DNA of 64,000 nucleotides, taken from positions 72,501 to 136,500 of the forward strand of contig JACEFZ010004174.1 of the NCBI GenBank assembly GCA_014155875.1, read 5' to 3'. The notes below the pieces were generated by a model. It was not told the DNA's origin. It made no database searches and saw nothing but the letters and a program-made list of their open reading frames with translations. The translations under genes and the position numbers were made by a program. Below, piece after piece: positions 33,585 to 44,682 of the stretch. This DNA comes from Cepaea nemoralis (Eukaryota; Mollusca; Gastropoda; Stylommatophora; Helicidae). Each line of letters begins with the position of its first letter. The first letter of the stretch is position 1.

Positions 33585-33790
33585 GGCATCTCGATACAAG
33601 AAACCCATAAACGGGCACTCTCCGGCTGTTTATACATCACCTCGACACCGCAAGGTACAAGAGGAACAAGTTGAGATTAGATGAAATCAAATCAAATCAA
33701 CTTTATTTTAAAAGGGTCACAAAATGGGCACGCAGGCCCGCCTTACATTCGGCCTTCCAATCACTCAGAGATGAGATGAGATGAGACATT
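33585..33790 (+). repeat. LINE-C 3' fragment (direct) with a nested scrap
   Basis: ACCCATAAACGGGCACTCTC, ACCTCGACACCGCAAGGTAC and AAGAGGAACAAG run into an AATCA-rich tail. An inverted scrap of the repeat at 43190-43260 (GGGCACGCAGGCCCGCCTTA) intervenes, then (GATGA)n at 33769-33786. Confidence 0.6.
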
Positions 33791-33879
33791 GCTTATGTAA
33801 TTATGCGTTGCCTAGCTCTTTAAAGCTATTCACATATTTCAAGCTTATTTATTTGTCTGTCATTGTGCGTTCTCTCGCT

Positions 33880-34150
33880 TTGGAACTCAAGCGTCGTCCA
33901 CACATGTTACTACTGCTAGTGCATTGGATTGATACTTTACGTGTGGATTAGCTTTCAATCATAGCTTTTTGCCAGTGTCCGAACACACTCCGACTTCTGA
34001 CGTACTTGTAATTTGATGTCCCCAGGTCAAAAGACAAGAAGTCAAGATTTCAGTCTAACTGACCACTGTAGGGGTTGAACCCGCTATCTTGGCATCAGCA
34101 CACCGGATGTTTAAGAACGAGTACTTTTATTCAGTCTGCCATGTTGGCCG
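33880..34150 (-). mobile_element. SINE-B copy (inverted)
   Basis: Ends on the right with the inverted tRNA-like head: GTAGGGGTTGAACCC (B-box) then GCCATGTTGGCC (A-box end). The left end holds GCTTTGGAACTCAAGCGT, the inverted family 3' end. Confidence 0.65.
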
Positions 34151-34740
34151 CCATTTCTATATCTTCCTTTTCCTCGTATACCCAATATATTCTCACAAAA
34201 GGTTAATTTGTATATTCCACATTTTCCATTGATTTGCCCCACAAATTCCACTTGGCATTTTCTTATTGTGGGGAGCGCGTTAATGTACTTGATAGTAGAG
34301 TACTCTGATAATGTCAATAGGGCGGTCGGACGAGGTGTCTCATACATCGATGTACCCGTGGACTCTGTTATTTCCTCTGTCCATCGTTTACACAGTCGGC
34401 CTCTTCTTCTGATTCTATTAAGTCTGTACATGATTGCTTGTTGTGGTCTATTGCTAGTTGGTAGCTTAGTTATGTGACCGAACAGCATTTCATTGCTGTT
34501 TTATAATGAAATCTAGCTCGGCTGTTGCTCCCATCTTATTCCCCATTTCATAATTTCTTATGTTATTTCTTCTTCATACGTTGAATATTCTTCTCATGAA
34601 TCTCATTTCTGTTGTGATTTTTTTTTCTTTGTTGCTGTCATTGTCCAGGTTTGGCATAGAGTTGGTAGGAAGATTGTGTTGTAGAGTGCTTTTTTAGTAT
34701 GATACGTGTCTGATCTTTAGTATTGGTGCTATTTATCCAA
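34150..34740 (-). repeat. LINE-C fragment with coding remnant (inverted)
   Basis: The minus-strand frame 34111-34488 starts MLFGHITKLPTSNRPQQAIM and continues RIRRRGRLCKRWTEEITEST, the C-terminal GHI...RGRxxKRW motif common to LINE polyproteins. This identifies LINE-C as a LINE rather than a SINE. Downstream parts match 26360-27000. Confidence 0.6.
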
Positions 34741-34803
34741 TGAGTTTGTTTGCCTTATTGCATTTATTCTCGATCTCATCTTCAGATTTGCCATTTGATG
34801 ATA

Positions 34804-34959
34804 CCGGGTGTATTTTTAATAACTGTGCAGTGTTTGAAAATATTGTCGGTCCAAGTTTTGTATTCACCCTCTGTAAAGTTCATGCAACATAATAGGTAAA
34901 TACAAAATTTGGACCGGCAATATTTTTAAACACTGCACAGCCATTAAAAATACACCCTG
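34804..34959. mobile_element. Foldback MITE, copy 2
   Basis: 156 bp, about 85-90% like 821-973, with the same inverted arms ending in TACACCCTG. TA flanks it at 34802-34803 and 34960-34961. The inner loop differs most. Confidence 0.82.
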
Positions 34960-34964
34960 TATTA

Positions 34965-36000
34965 TACTTCCTAGGTAATTGAAGAGCTTAGGCTAATATA
35001 GGTACCAGGAAATGTCATGGGAAGAGAAGTTGGCAAACATGATTGAGACCTCATCTGTCTCTAAGAACGTGAAGCCAGCCAGAATAACTCTTACATGTGT
35101 TACTGTTTGACATCGGACAGCGTCAGTGTTACAAGGAGGCTGAAATTTGTAGTTTGCAGTTTTTAAATGGTGTCATTAGGTGGCAGCATCATCCAGCTAG
35201 ATAATTGGCTAAGGTAATAGGGTAGATACAAATGGCGACTTGGCTCGTGAAGTGTGCAAAGTAAAAAACCGCGAGCTGATAAGCGATATTTTGGGGGCAA
35301 AATGATTTCCCGGAAAGGATGTTAACAAGGAAATTTATCTAGTAAAATGTGTATGAATTACAAGTAATACAGAGTCAGATGGAAAGTCGAGTTAAGGAAG
35401 AGTTGGCGATTGAGATGAGGGAAATTGATAGGCAGATGCAGAGAGATAGGTGTGATGGACGAGTTAAACAGATGAAAAAGAGAAACAGAAAAGCAAAAAA
35501 AGGATGAAATCAGAAGCAAGGAAAATACCTGTATCAGCAAGATAGAAGATAGAAAAGGGAAGATAGGAATATAGCGATAAGAAAGGGGCGAAGAGAGATG
35601 AATACTTTATTACAGACGTTATATGAAACAACAGTTTGCGAGCCAAATACAACTAGATTAATTTTGATTTGGACAAACCAAATTTTCTCCACGACGCCAT
35701 ATCTATTCAGTCAGTGGGCTTGCAGCCTTGTATGTAGCAATGCATATTTAATTGAGATGCTGGAGGAACTAACGAAGCTGAATACATCAATTTTCTCCCA
35801 CATGCTGCAGAGATGCGTTAAATTATAGCCAAAACACAATTTGTGTTTGGCTACGATAGCGTGTGAGATTAACGGGTCAGACAATGTGGCACATTGGAGA
35901 ATCTACGGTGTTGTTTTCACATAGATTGGGCAATCACATTTAGCTTGAAGGCGAAATAAATCTGGCACCGGTAATGTAATAATATGAAGAAAGTATACAC
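34965..36000. other. No gene seen
   Basis: Unique sequence with a purine-rich strand at 35375-35600. Open frames here are short and unsupported. Confidence 0.4.
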
Positions 36001-36009
36001 TATCTACCT

Positions 36010-36500
<491 letters not shown>

Positions 36501-37229
36501 TTCATTTATTTTGTACACCGGGCGTCCTTATCCTTTCCAATTAAATAAATGTCTGCCTATGACCCTCTGTCTTCCGTCGGCGCATTCTCACACATCTACA
36601 TTCAGTATTCCTTCTATCCCAACACAATCTGGCCATGTTTTTGCCATTCCTAAACCTAATCAGAAAAGTACTCTATTCAAAACCTACCCTATCAATCTAC
36701 GCGATACCTCACAATGTCCGGACCTCCACAGCTCATCGTCTCAAACATCTCCTTTATATACATCACCAGAAAAACAATGGCCGCCCCCATATCACACGCG
36801 CCGGAAGTCCGTGTTGGCGGACTAACGATCAACAGACTTGAAAATTTCACAACCATCGCGTCAGAAGTTTAGATTCTGTAAAATCTATGCCACTTTTCCA
36901 TTTACTGAACTCTATATTCTAGTTTGTTCAGTTAACTAAAAAAAAAAAAAAAAATTGCATTATTTGCAAAGTATTCTTTTTTCTTCGGGTTTCCTGTGCG
37001 ATTGCAAAACAAAGAATCGCCTGTATTTCCAGGGATTTCTATTTCAGGGGCGGTAAATTTAGCCGGGGGAGATAATTTTATGTGACGCAGATCTTTGGCT
37101 CAAGATAGGGAAGTCGTTGCGATGTAGGATCACGTAATTTCTCCTGATGTTCAAATATAATTACTGTGGGTATTATTATGTTTCTCACATGAGAATGTAA
37201 TTAATGTGTCAATATCTAGTTTTATGTGT

Positions 37230-37302
37230 CGGTCTGCCGGTCGGTCTGCCTGCCTCTGTCTGTCTGTCTGTCTGTACTGTCTGTCTGTCTGTCTGTCTGT
37301 CA

Positions 37303-37342
<40 letters not shown>

Positions 37343-37343
37343 A

Positions 37344-37383
<40 letters not shown>

Positions 37384-37384
37384 A

Positions 37385-37423
<39 letters not shown>

Positions 37424-37424
37424 A

Positions 37425-37456
<32 letters not shown>

Positions 37457-37459
37457 ATA

Positions 37460-37493
<34 letters not shown>

Positions 37494-37789
37494 ATGTTTG
37501 TCTGTCTGTCTGCTTGCCTGTGTGTATCTGTCTGTCTGTCTGTCTGTCTGTCTGTCATGTTTGTCTGTCTGCTTGCCTGTGTGTATCTGTCTGTCTGTCT
37601 GTCTGTCTGCTTGCCTGTGTGTATCTGTCTGTCTGTCTGTCTGTCTGTCTGTCATGTCTGTCTGTCTGCTTGCCTGTGTGTGTCTGTCTGTCATGTCTGT
37701 CTGTCTGCTTGCCTGTGTGTATCTGTCTGTCTGTCTGTCTGTCTGCTTGCCTGTGTGTATCTGTCTGTCTGTCTGCTTGCCTGTGTGTA

Positions 37790-37828
<39 letters not shown>

Positions 37829-38165
37829 GCTTGCCTGTGTGTATCTGTCTGTCTGTCTGTCTGTCTGTCATGTCTGTCTGTCTGCTTGCCTGTGTGTATC
37901 TGTCTGTCTGTCTGTCTGTCTGCTTGCATGTGTGTATCTGTCTGTCTGTCTGTCTGTCATGTCTGTCTGTCTGCTTGCCTGTGTGTATCTGTCTGTCTGT
38001 CTGTCTGTCATGTCTGTCTGTCTGCTTGCCTGTGTGTATCTGTCTGTCTGCCTGTCTGTCTGTCTGTCTGCTTGCCTGTGTGTATCTGTCTGTCTGTCTG
38101 TCTGTCATGTCTGTCTGTCTGCTTGCCTGTGTGTATCTGTCTGTCTGCGTATATTTCTGTCTGAC
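37230..38165. repeat. (CTGT)n array with higher-order interruptions
   Basis: About 930 bp of CTGT units broken regularly by CATGT and by GCTTGCCTGTGTGTAT. Insertions and spacings keep several frames open on both strands (up to 407 residues of SVCL on +, and TDRQ on -). These are repeat artefacts. Confidence 0.97.
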
Positions 38166-38187
38166 TTTATATCTGGTTTTCGTAACA

Positions 38188-38310
38188 CCTTCTTCTTCTT
38201 CTTCTTCTTCTTCTTCTTCTTCTTCTTCTTCTTCTTCTTCTTCTTCTTCTTCTTCTTCTTCTTCTTCTTCTTCTTCTTCGTCTTCTTCGTAGTCGTCGTC
38301 GTCGTCTTTG
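38188..38310. repeat. (CTT)n microsatellite
   Basis: About 33 CTT units grading into CGTCGT words. A polypyrimidine mirror repeat. Confidence 0.97.
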
Positions 38311-38473
38311 TAGTTGACGTCATCTTAACCGTCTTCACAACATTCAGATATGTTATATCTATTTCCACACACCCTGTTCTTCTTCTGTTTAAGTGTCATC
38401 TTGTTTATTCCCCGTGTGTGTATGTTTAGAGTAAGCTTTCCTCCCCCCCCCCCCTCTCTCTCTGTCTGTTTGT

Positions 38474-38477
<4 letters not shown>

Positions 38478-38536
<59 letters not shown>
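38478..38536. repeat. (CT)n microsatellite
   Basis: About 29 CT units. From 38540 to 39360 I see unique AT-rich sequence without a supportable gene. Confidence 0.97.
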
Positions 38537-38542
<6 letters not shown>

Positions 38543-39369
38543 AATTAAGTCAACACGGACAAAATACCTTCATTGTGTTGATTTCATAATGTTAACAATT
38601 TGCGTGTGCTAATGCATTTACATCCGTGGGTCTTTTTAAACCTTCATCTAATTGATAATATTATTTAATTTAGGTTAATATTTATCTGCTTACAAACTCT
38701 TTTCAACATATTTCTAATGCAAGTCTTAATAAGGTCAGTTATCTCCGTTACAATTAATTTCAAAACATAATCTCCCTTGCAGATCCAAGTAACGACCAAT
38801 ATTTCAGGTATAGGCAACATACATTTCCATGCTTCTAAACCAGAAAAAGAACTTGTTAAAAACGCGGAATCTTATGATGTTTACAAGTCCCTATGAATGA
38901 TACTACCGGAATATCCATAAATCCGGACAATACCACCAGAGAATACACATCTGTACGTCAAAGAAATGGCGGTAATTAATATCTGCTGCACATCTCAGCC
39001 AGTTCTGCCTGTTCACATTCTTATTCTGTTTCCTCTTTCCGCCACGTTTATTGGCGCCGCCATTGTTGTCTTTCTTGCCTGCAAACTGATGTCGTCGTGG
39101 ATGCCGCTGGTGCTGTTTTGAGTTGTTGAATATTGACTTCGAGAACACAGTGAAACATTACCTTTTCGAAACCTCATTTGATGTGTAAATTCACTGATAA
39201 AGGCAACAGTAGGCAGTGATCACTTTTGTTAAATAAAAACCAAAGATACTTATTTTGTCCCTGTGTAGTCGTGACTATGTTGTTATAGCTGAGTTGGAAC
39301 CTGGAGTTAACATAATCGTTATCGTTAAAATAGCAATTGGGACAAGGTATGTCCACTAAACTGGCAGAT

Positions 39370-39900
39370 ACTAGTTAAAATAGCACAGGAGACAGGGTAA
39401 GTTATAGTGACAATTGAAACAGGGTTTATTATAGTGACAATAGGGACAGAGTATGTTATTGTCATTCTTGGGACGTGATAAGTTATTATTAACATTTGGG
39501 ACAGGGTGAGTTAAAGTGAGACTTGGGAAAGAGTAAGTTATAGTTAATATTTGGGTTGTGGGAAGTTATAGTGACACTTAGTTGAGTCAAGAAGCGACAT
39601 CAATGCACTCGGGGCATTCCCAAAAGCCCTCAGTCCTCGTCTTCAACAGCCAGCGTAGAATTCCTACACTAATGGTGCCTGTTGCAATCTGATTATATGT
39701 CCGTCTCGCTTAACATATGGGACAGGGTACGTAATAGTGACACTGGGTAAAGCGTAAGTTACAGTAACACTTAGAAATAGGTGAATTATAGTAACATACA
39801 GGGACAGTGTATGATAAACTAAGCTAAAGTAGTGATTGGAACAAGGACAATTAAACTAGTAATTCTATGAGACAGGCGGGTTTTAAAATGTTCATAGAAG
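39370..39900. repeat. ~28-30-bp degenerate tandem repeat
   Basis: Repeated AAGTTATAGTGACA with GGGACAGGGTA words at irregular 27-31 bp spacing, interrupted at about 39580-39715 by unrelated sequence. Confidence 0.75.
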
Positions 39901-39936
39901 GTCAATTATATGGGGAGGGCGAGTCAGAAAGGGGTG

Positions 39937-40077
39937 GGGGGGGGGGGGGGGGCCGAGGCAGAAAAGGGAGGGGGGGGGGTTAATTATTGTTGTCCCCACA
40001 AATTATTATTCTAAACTAATACTTGATGGGTTTCAGACAGACAGACAGACAGACCGACCGACAGGACAGGCAGGCAG

Positions 40078-40124
<47 letters not shown>

Positions 40125-40171
40125 GGACGGACGGACGGGCGGGCGGGCGGGCGGGCGGGCAGGCAGGCAAG

Positions 40172-40202
<31 letters not shown>
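39937..40202. repeat. G-tracts and (CAGA)/(CGGA)/(GGGC)/(AGGC)n
   Basis: A G run of about 16 near 39937, another near 39970, then a graded compound tetranucleotide array from 40036. A further (CAGA)n is at 40425-40456. Confidence 0.95.
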
Positions 40203-40420
40203 AGAAATGTAGATATGTAAATACACATACCTAAAGACACACCAGCTGTCTGAGAAATAGACAGCCAGATTTACTGGTAGACAGAAAATGTACAAACGAT
40301 CTCACATACAGACATAAAAACAACTAGGCAGATAGAAAGACATCTAGAGACATGTACATACAATCAGAAGGACAGTCAGGAAAACATATAGACTTACACA
40401 CAGACAGACAAATAACTATT

Positions 40421-40456
<36 letters not shown>

Positions 40457-40839
40457 TTGACAGGCATTCACACATGTGAATGAGTTCCTGAGCACGACCT
40501 AATGACCAGAAGAGAAAAATTGTGCTCAGCCCAGCATGAATTTTATCGGAAAGAAAATATAATAAAATAATTCATAAGAAATAACGAAGGATTTATTGTT
40601 ATGTATTGAATGAAACGAGAGCAGAGAAAAACACCCCGAAGACTAATGTAAACTGCGTGATTTATATACATGATTTATTCGTCTGGGTTAGTAAAACGGG
40701 ACAATACAACATTGAATGTATGAGGTTAATATCTGTTTTCTTGCTCGTTCGCGCTCGGGCTTACATTTTGATGGCTGCAATAAAAGGAGTAGTTAACTTC
40801 ATGTTTGGGACACACCCTTATGGGAGGTTTTCAGAATCA

Positions 40840-41640
40840 TAACTTCATCATAATGTCATGATAACTTCGTTTTAATCTCATCATAACTGCATCCTTACTT
40901 CATCGTCTCACAATAACTTCGTTCTATTGTCATTATAATGTAATCATAATGTAATCATAACTGTATCCCTACTTCATCGTGTCTATTGTCATTATAATGT
41001 AGTCATAAGGTAATCATAATTGTATCCTTATTTCATCATAATATCACCATAGCTTTATCCTAATGTCATCCTAACTTCATCATAAATGTATCCTTAATTT
41101 ATCATACTATCACCATAGCCTAATCATAATGTCAATATAACTTCATCATAATATCACCATAACTTCATCATAATATCATCATAACTTCATCATAATGTCA
41201 TCATATTTTTATTATAATATCATTATAACTTCATTATAATGTCATCATAAATTTATTATAATATCATCACAACTTCATCATAACTTCATCATTACTTCAT
41301 CATGTCTTCACAAAATTACATCATCATTTTATACGTAGATCATCATAATATCAACATAATTTCTTCATACTATCACCAAAACTTTATCATAATGTCATCA
41401 TGATGTCACCATTCATCATAACGTTATCATAACGTCATCATACTATTACAATAACGTCAGCATACTATCACCATAACTTCATCGTAATGTCTCCATAAAT
41501 TCATCATAATATCACAATAACTTCATCCTAATATCACCATTCATCATAACGTCATCACAATGTCACTATTACTTCATCACAATGTCACCATTACTTCATC
41601 AAACTTTATCCTAACTTCATCCAAACGTCATCACGCCGTG
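40840..41640. repeat. 22-bp-type degenerate satellite
   Basis: Long run of ACTTCATCATAATGTCATCA-like units with a base period of 10-11 bp and a best period near 22 bp, diverged throughout. Confidence 0.85.
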
Positions 41641-41689
41641 CGATTGAGCCACTCCTCCCTACACCCCCACCCCACCCCACAACGTACTG

Positions 41690-42000
41690 ATTATGCCGAG
41701 GTAACACAGAAGCTAGCTCAGAGCCGTGGTAACACAGGGTCTGACTCAGAGCCGAGATAAAGCAGGGGCTAGCTCAGAGACGAGGTAACGCGGGGGCTAG
41801 TTTAGAACCGAGGTAACGCGGGGGCTAGTTTAGAAAAGAGGTAACGCGGGGGCTAGTTTAGAACCGAGGTAACGCGGGGACTAGTTTAGAACCGAGGTAA
41901 CGTTGGGGCTAGCTCAAAGCCAAGATAAAGCACGGGATAGCTCAGAGCCGAGGTAACACAGAGGCTAGCTCAGAGACTAGATAACCTAGGGGCTAGCTCG
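41690..42000. repeat. 28-bp tandem repeat
   Basis: About 11 copies of a unit containing GAGGTAACGCGGGGGCTAG then TTTAGAACC. Confidence 0.93.
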
Positions 42001-42185
42001 CTCGTCTCTCGGCCCCTATTCGAACCCTCATCGAAGTGAATTTGTTTTTTTTTTTTAAATTGATGTTGGCTCCCAGATCAGTCCAGTCTGGAACGGGTAC
42101 CAGAACATCTCATTGGAAGTAAAAGCGGCCGGTGATGTTAAGACCACATCCTTCGTCGAGTACCGCTTGATCTAATAAAGTACTA
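42000..42185 (+). repeat. SINE-G copy
   Basis: tRNA-like CTCGGCCCCTATTCGAACCC near 42015, a T run, then AGCGGCCGGTGATGTTAAGA and CATCCTTCGTCGAGTACCGC, shared with 9180-9290. Confidence 0.5.
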
Positions 42186-42329
42186 AAGTCGAGAGGGTCG
42201 ACTTCATTACACGGGGCTTTAAACCCAAGGGACTCGGTCTCTCTCAGCAGAACGGCAAGCCGATTGCCCAGAGCATCACACAGAGGACGAACTCCCTAGA
42301 TTAAGCGACGCCCCCCAGGAAACTCTGAT

Positions 42330-42450
42330 TCGTCTTCTTCTTCTTCTTCTTCTTCTTCTTCTTCTTCTTCTTCTTCTTCTTCTTCTTCTTCTTCTTCTTC
42401 TTCTTCTTCTTCTTCTTCTTCTTCTTCTTCTTTTCCTTCTACTGCTACTT

Positions 42451-42541
<91 letters not shown>

Positions 42542-42592
42542 AACTACTACTACTACTACTAATACTACTACTACTAATACTACTACTACTAC
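42330..42592. repeat. (TTC)n followed by (TAC)n
   Basis: About 33 TTC units, then about 45 TAC units with rare changes. On the minus strand these give the poly-R, poly-E, poly-S or poly-V frames, which are not genes. The array abuts the 3' end of an inverted RTE-2 fragment. Confidence 0.97.
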
Positions 42593-43440
42593 TAACAGTC
42601 CAAACCGTATCGTGTTGGTAGTCATGTCTGTCCACAGCCTTCTGTCTCGCCAGTTGCGAATCATTATTTCTGATACCAATGTCCCCCATCACTTGATATA
42701 AAACTGTCCAGTATTATTTCCTCTGCTGGTCTGCCGCTACCTCTCCTCCCCTCCAACCTCCCGCTACCTCTCCTCCCTCCAACCTCCCGCTACCTCTCCT
42801 CCCCTCCAACCTCCCGCTACCTCTCCTCCCTCCAACCTCCCGCTACCTCTCCTCCCCTCCAACCTCCCGCTGTGAGGGCATACTCCAGCGTTCCCCATTA
42901 CATGCCCAAAGAATGTTTCCTTTTGATGCGTATAACCAGTTCTCTCCGTGAGTTAACTTCTTTCAAGACATCTCCATTAATATTACTGAGTCGTGTAGTT
43001 TTGATTTTGCAGTGTCCCCATGCCTTTATAATGCATAACTTGTATATTGTTGCTGTTCTCAGTTAGCCTCGAATGATGTGTGAATGAAATAATGTATGAC
43101 AGAGAGTCATAGAAGGGCAGAATTCAATGTTTTTTTCCCCTATGTGAATGTAACATTCACAACTGATGAATGAAAGTTGAGTAATTAAATGGGCCGAATG
43201 TAAGACGGGCCTGCGTGCCCAATTTGTAACACTTTGAAAATAAAGTTTGTTTGTTTTGTTTATTTGTTTGTTCCTACCCATCCACCGTGCTCTCATCATT
43301 CTTCTATTAAACCACATCTTTGCAGTTTGGACATAATTCGATACTTGTCTGCTAATTGTCCATGATTCGCTTCCGTTTATCATGATTGGCTCTATATAGT
43401 TCTTAAGAAATCGTTTGCTTTCTACCTTTGTGATATATAA
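42593..43440 (-). repeat. RTE-2 LINE fragment (inverted), twice interrupted
   Basis: Inverted RTE-2 tail (GTCTGTCCACAGCCTTCTGT, CATTATTTCTGATACC as at 1370-1440). It is broken at about 42725-42870 by five or six copies of a 26/27-bp unit (CTCCCGCTACCTCTCCTCC) and at about 43075-43265 by another dispersed repeat with AATAAAGTTTGTTTGTT. It resumes with the reverse of SESWTISRQ and MWFNRRM codons. Confidence 0.75.
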
Positions 43441-43830
43441 TCTATTTGCTCTGCCATTGTAATGGTCAAGGATCTCTTTGTTCTACTGTTGTAATGGTAC
43501 ATTATCTCTTTGTTCTACTGTTGTAATGGTACATTATCTCTTTATTCTACTGTTGTAATGGTACATTATCTCTTTGTGCTACTGTTGTAAAGGTAAATGA
43601 ACTTTTTATTCTACCCTTGTAATGATAAATGGCCCTATTCGCTCTACCTTTGCAATGAATAATGACCTATTTGCTGTAGACTTGTAAAGATAAATGGCCT
43701 ATATGTGCTACCCTTGTAATGAATAATGACCTATTTGTTGCACCCGTGTAGTGTTAAATGACCTATTTGTGCTACCCTTGTATTGATGCATGACCTATTT
43801 GCGCTACCATTGTAATAATAGATTATCTGT
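43440..43830. repeat. 32-bp tandem repeat directly before PAN exon 3
   Basis: About 11 units containing CTACTGTTGTAATGGTACAT, decaying toward the exon. The last unit overlaps the exon's polypyrimidine region, so copy number changes could alter distance to the branch point. Confidence 0.88.
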
Positions 43831-43842
43831 TTGTCCTGCCAG

Positions 43843-43988
43843 GTTCCAGTCTGGAGCGCTTCCAGGCCACGCCATATAGCATCGTCCTTGGTGAGAATGA
43901 CAAGAACCTTGAGAGAGTGACAGCTGAGAGATGCGCGCAAGCCTGCCTGGAGGAGACTGCGTTTGTCTGTCGCTCCTTCGACTACCAG
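43843..43988 (+). CDS. PAN/Apple-domain exon 3 (first half of a module)
   Basis: Acceptor GTCCTGCCAG, donor CAG|GTGAGT. It enters in phase 1, matching exons 1 and 2, but leaves in phase 0 after SFDYQ, so this module is split between exons, unlike the first two. The sequence VTAERCAQACLEETAFVCRS followed by FDY repeats the PAN signature. The second half should lie in a later exon that I could not find before the window ends. 225 bp after the donor lies a 12.9-kb Polinton, so transcripts must read through it as intron. Confidence 0.85.
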
Positions 43989-44032
43989 GTGAGTCATAGA
44001 TAATAATCGTGTCGTTTCTTCGACTACCAGGT
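43979..44032 (+). repeat. 42-bp duplication of exon 3 end and splice donor
   Basis: CGACTACCAGGT occurs at 43979 (real exon end) and again at 44021. The second copy's continuation is found after the nested insertions, at 57198: CGACTACCAGGTAGGTTATA, then AAAATAATCG, versus GTGAGTCATAGATAATAATC at the first copy. So an exon end plus donor was tandemly duplicated before SINE-A entered. Confidence 0.75.
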
Positions 44033-44213
44033 TAAAGTTAGTGCATTTCCTTAACAGGACGTAACAGTCGACACCAGCATGTTTTTTGCTGTTTGCGATT
44101 TTCTAGTAAGATTACGTTCAGTAGTTTGCCAATGCTTTCTGAACGGCCGGCACTAATATCATTGTATGAAAATCAAGGCAGTGCGGTCTTGCCTCCAAAT
44201 CTCAACAGGTGGG
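44033..44213 (-). mobile_element. SINE-A host copy, left piece
   Basis: Inverted 3' half of SINE-A (TTTTTTGCTGTTTGCGATTT, GATTACGTTCAGTAGTTTGC). With 57138-57197 it forms one 241-bp SINE flanked by CGACTACCAGGT at 44021-44032 and 57198-57209, a perfect 12-bp target duplication. The Polinton split it. Confidence 0.85.
44208..44213. repeat. Polinton target-site duplication, left
   Basis: GGTGGG, identical to 57132-57137. Six-bp duplications are the norm for Polintons/Mavericks, whose integrase is retrovirus-like. Confidence 0.9.
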
Positions 44214-44660
44214 AGTAGTTATAAATGTAGGATTCGGTTCTCATTTGGTGGAGCCTCCACCACTTGACCTTGACCTCGGTTGATTTTCACTCCCCCTCGG
44301 TCATATAGTTGGGTAAGGGGTGGGGTAAGGGGTAGTATGTAGGGGTGATATTTAACTTATGTTTTAGGTTGTGTAGTAAAAAGGTGTGTACCACATAATC
44401 AACATGAAGCACCCTTTTGCAGTGGTCAACAAGAAAAATCATTCATAACACTAAAAAACCAAACAAGAGTTCGTTTTCATAACTTTTTATTTTTTCATCA
44501 AATTTTCAATAGTGTGTAGTCAACAAAATATTTTTCATTGACAAAGTACATTCATTTTTATTGGTCATGACAAACGTGACATTGAGTCTTTTATATAGAC
44601 ATTTCACACATATGACCACTTTAATAGAACATATAGACACCAAACAGTAGAAAACATATA
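44214..44660. repeat. Polinton left terminal inverted repeat (447 bp)
   Basis: Inverse of 56673-57131. By eye the two differ only by one missing 11-bp unit (TGGGTAAGGGG) and one T in a homopolymer. It starts AGTAGT, a short terminal triplet repeat. The polymerase gene ends 22 bp inside its inner edge, so the repeat also serves as the 3' untranslated region. Confidence 0.95.
44557..44562 (-). promoter_or_regulatory. Polyadenylation signal of the polymerase gene
   Basis: AATAAA on the minus strand, about 121 bp after the stop codon and inside the inverted repeat. The equivalent motif exists at the right end, so either end can terminate an outward transcript. A second AATAAA lies about 73 bp further on. 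Confidence 0.45.
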
Positions 44661-44682
44661 TACATAAGTACACTAGGACGTG

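Noticed and set aside
37204..38429. Open frames of 312-407 residues rich in SVCL and, on the other strand, TDRQ
   Set aside because: They are direct translations of the CTGT microsatellite; there is no non-repetitive coding sequence around them.
42276..42692. Arg-rich, Glu-rich, Ser-rich or Val-rich frames
   Set aside because: Translation of the TTC and TAC arrays in different frames.
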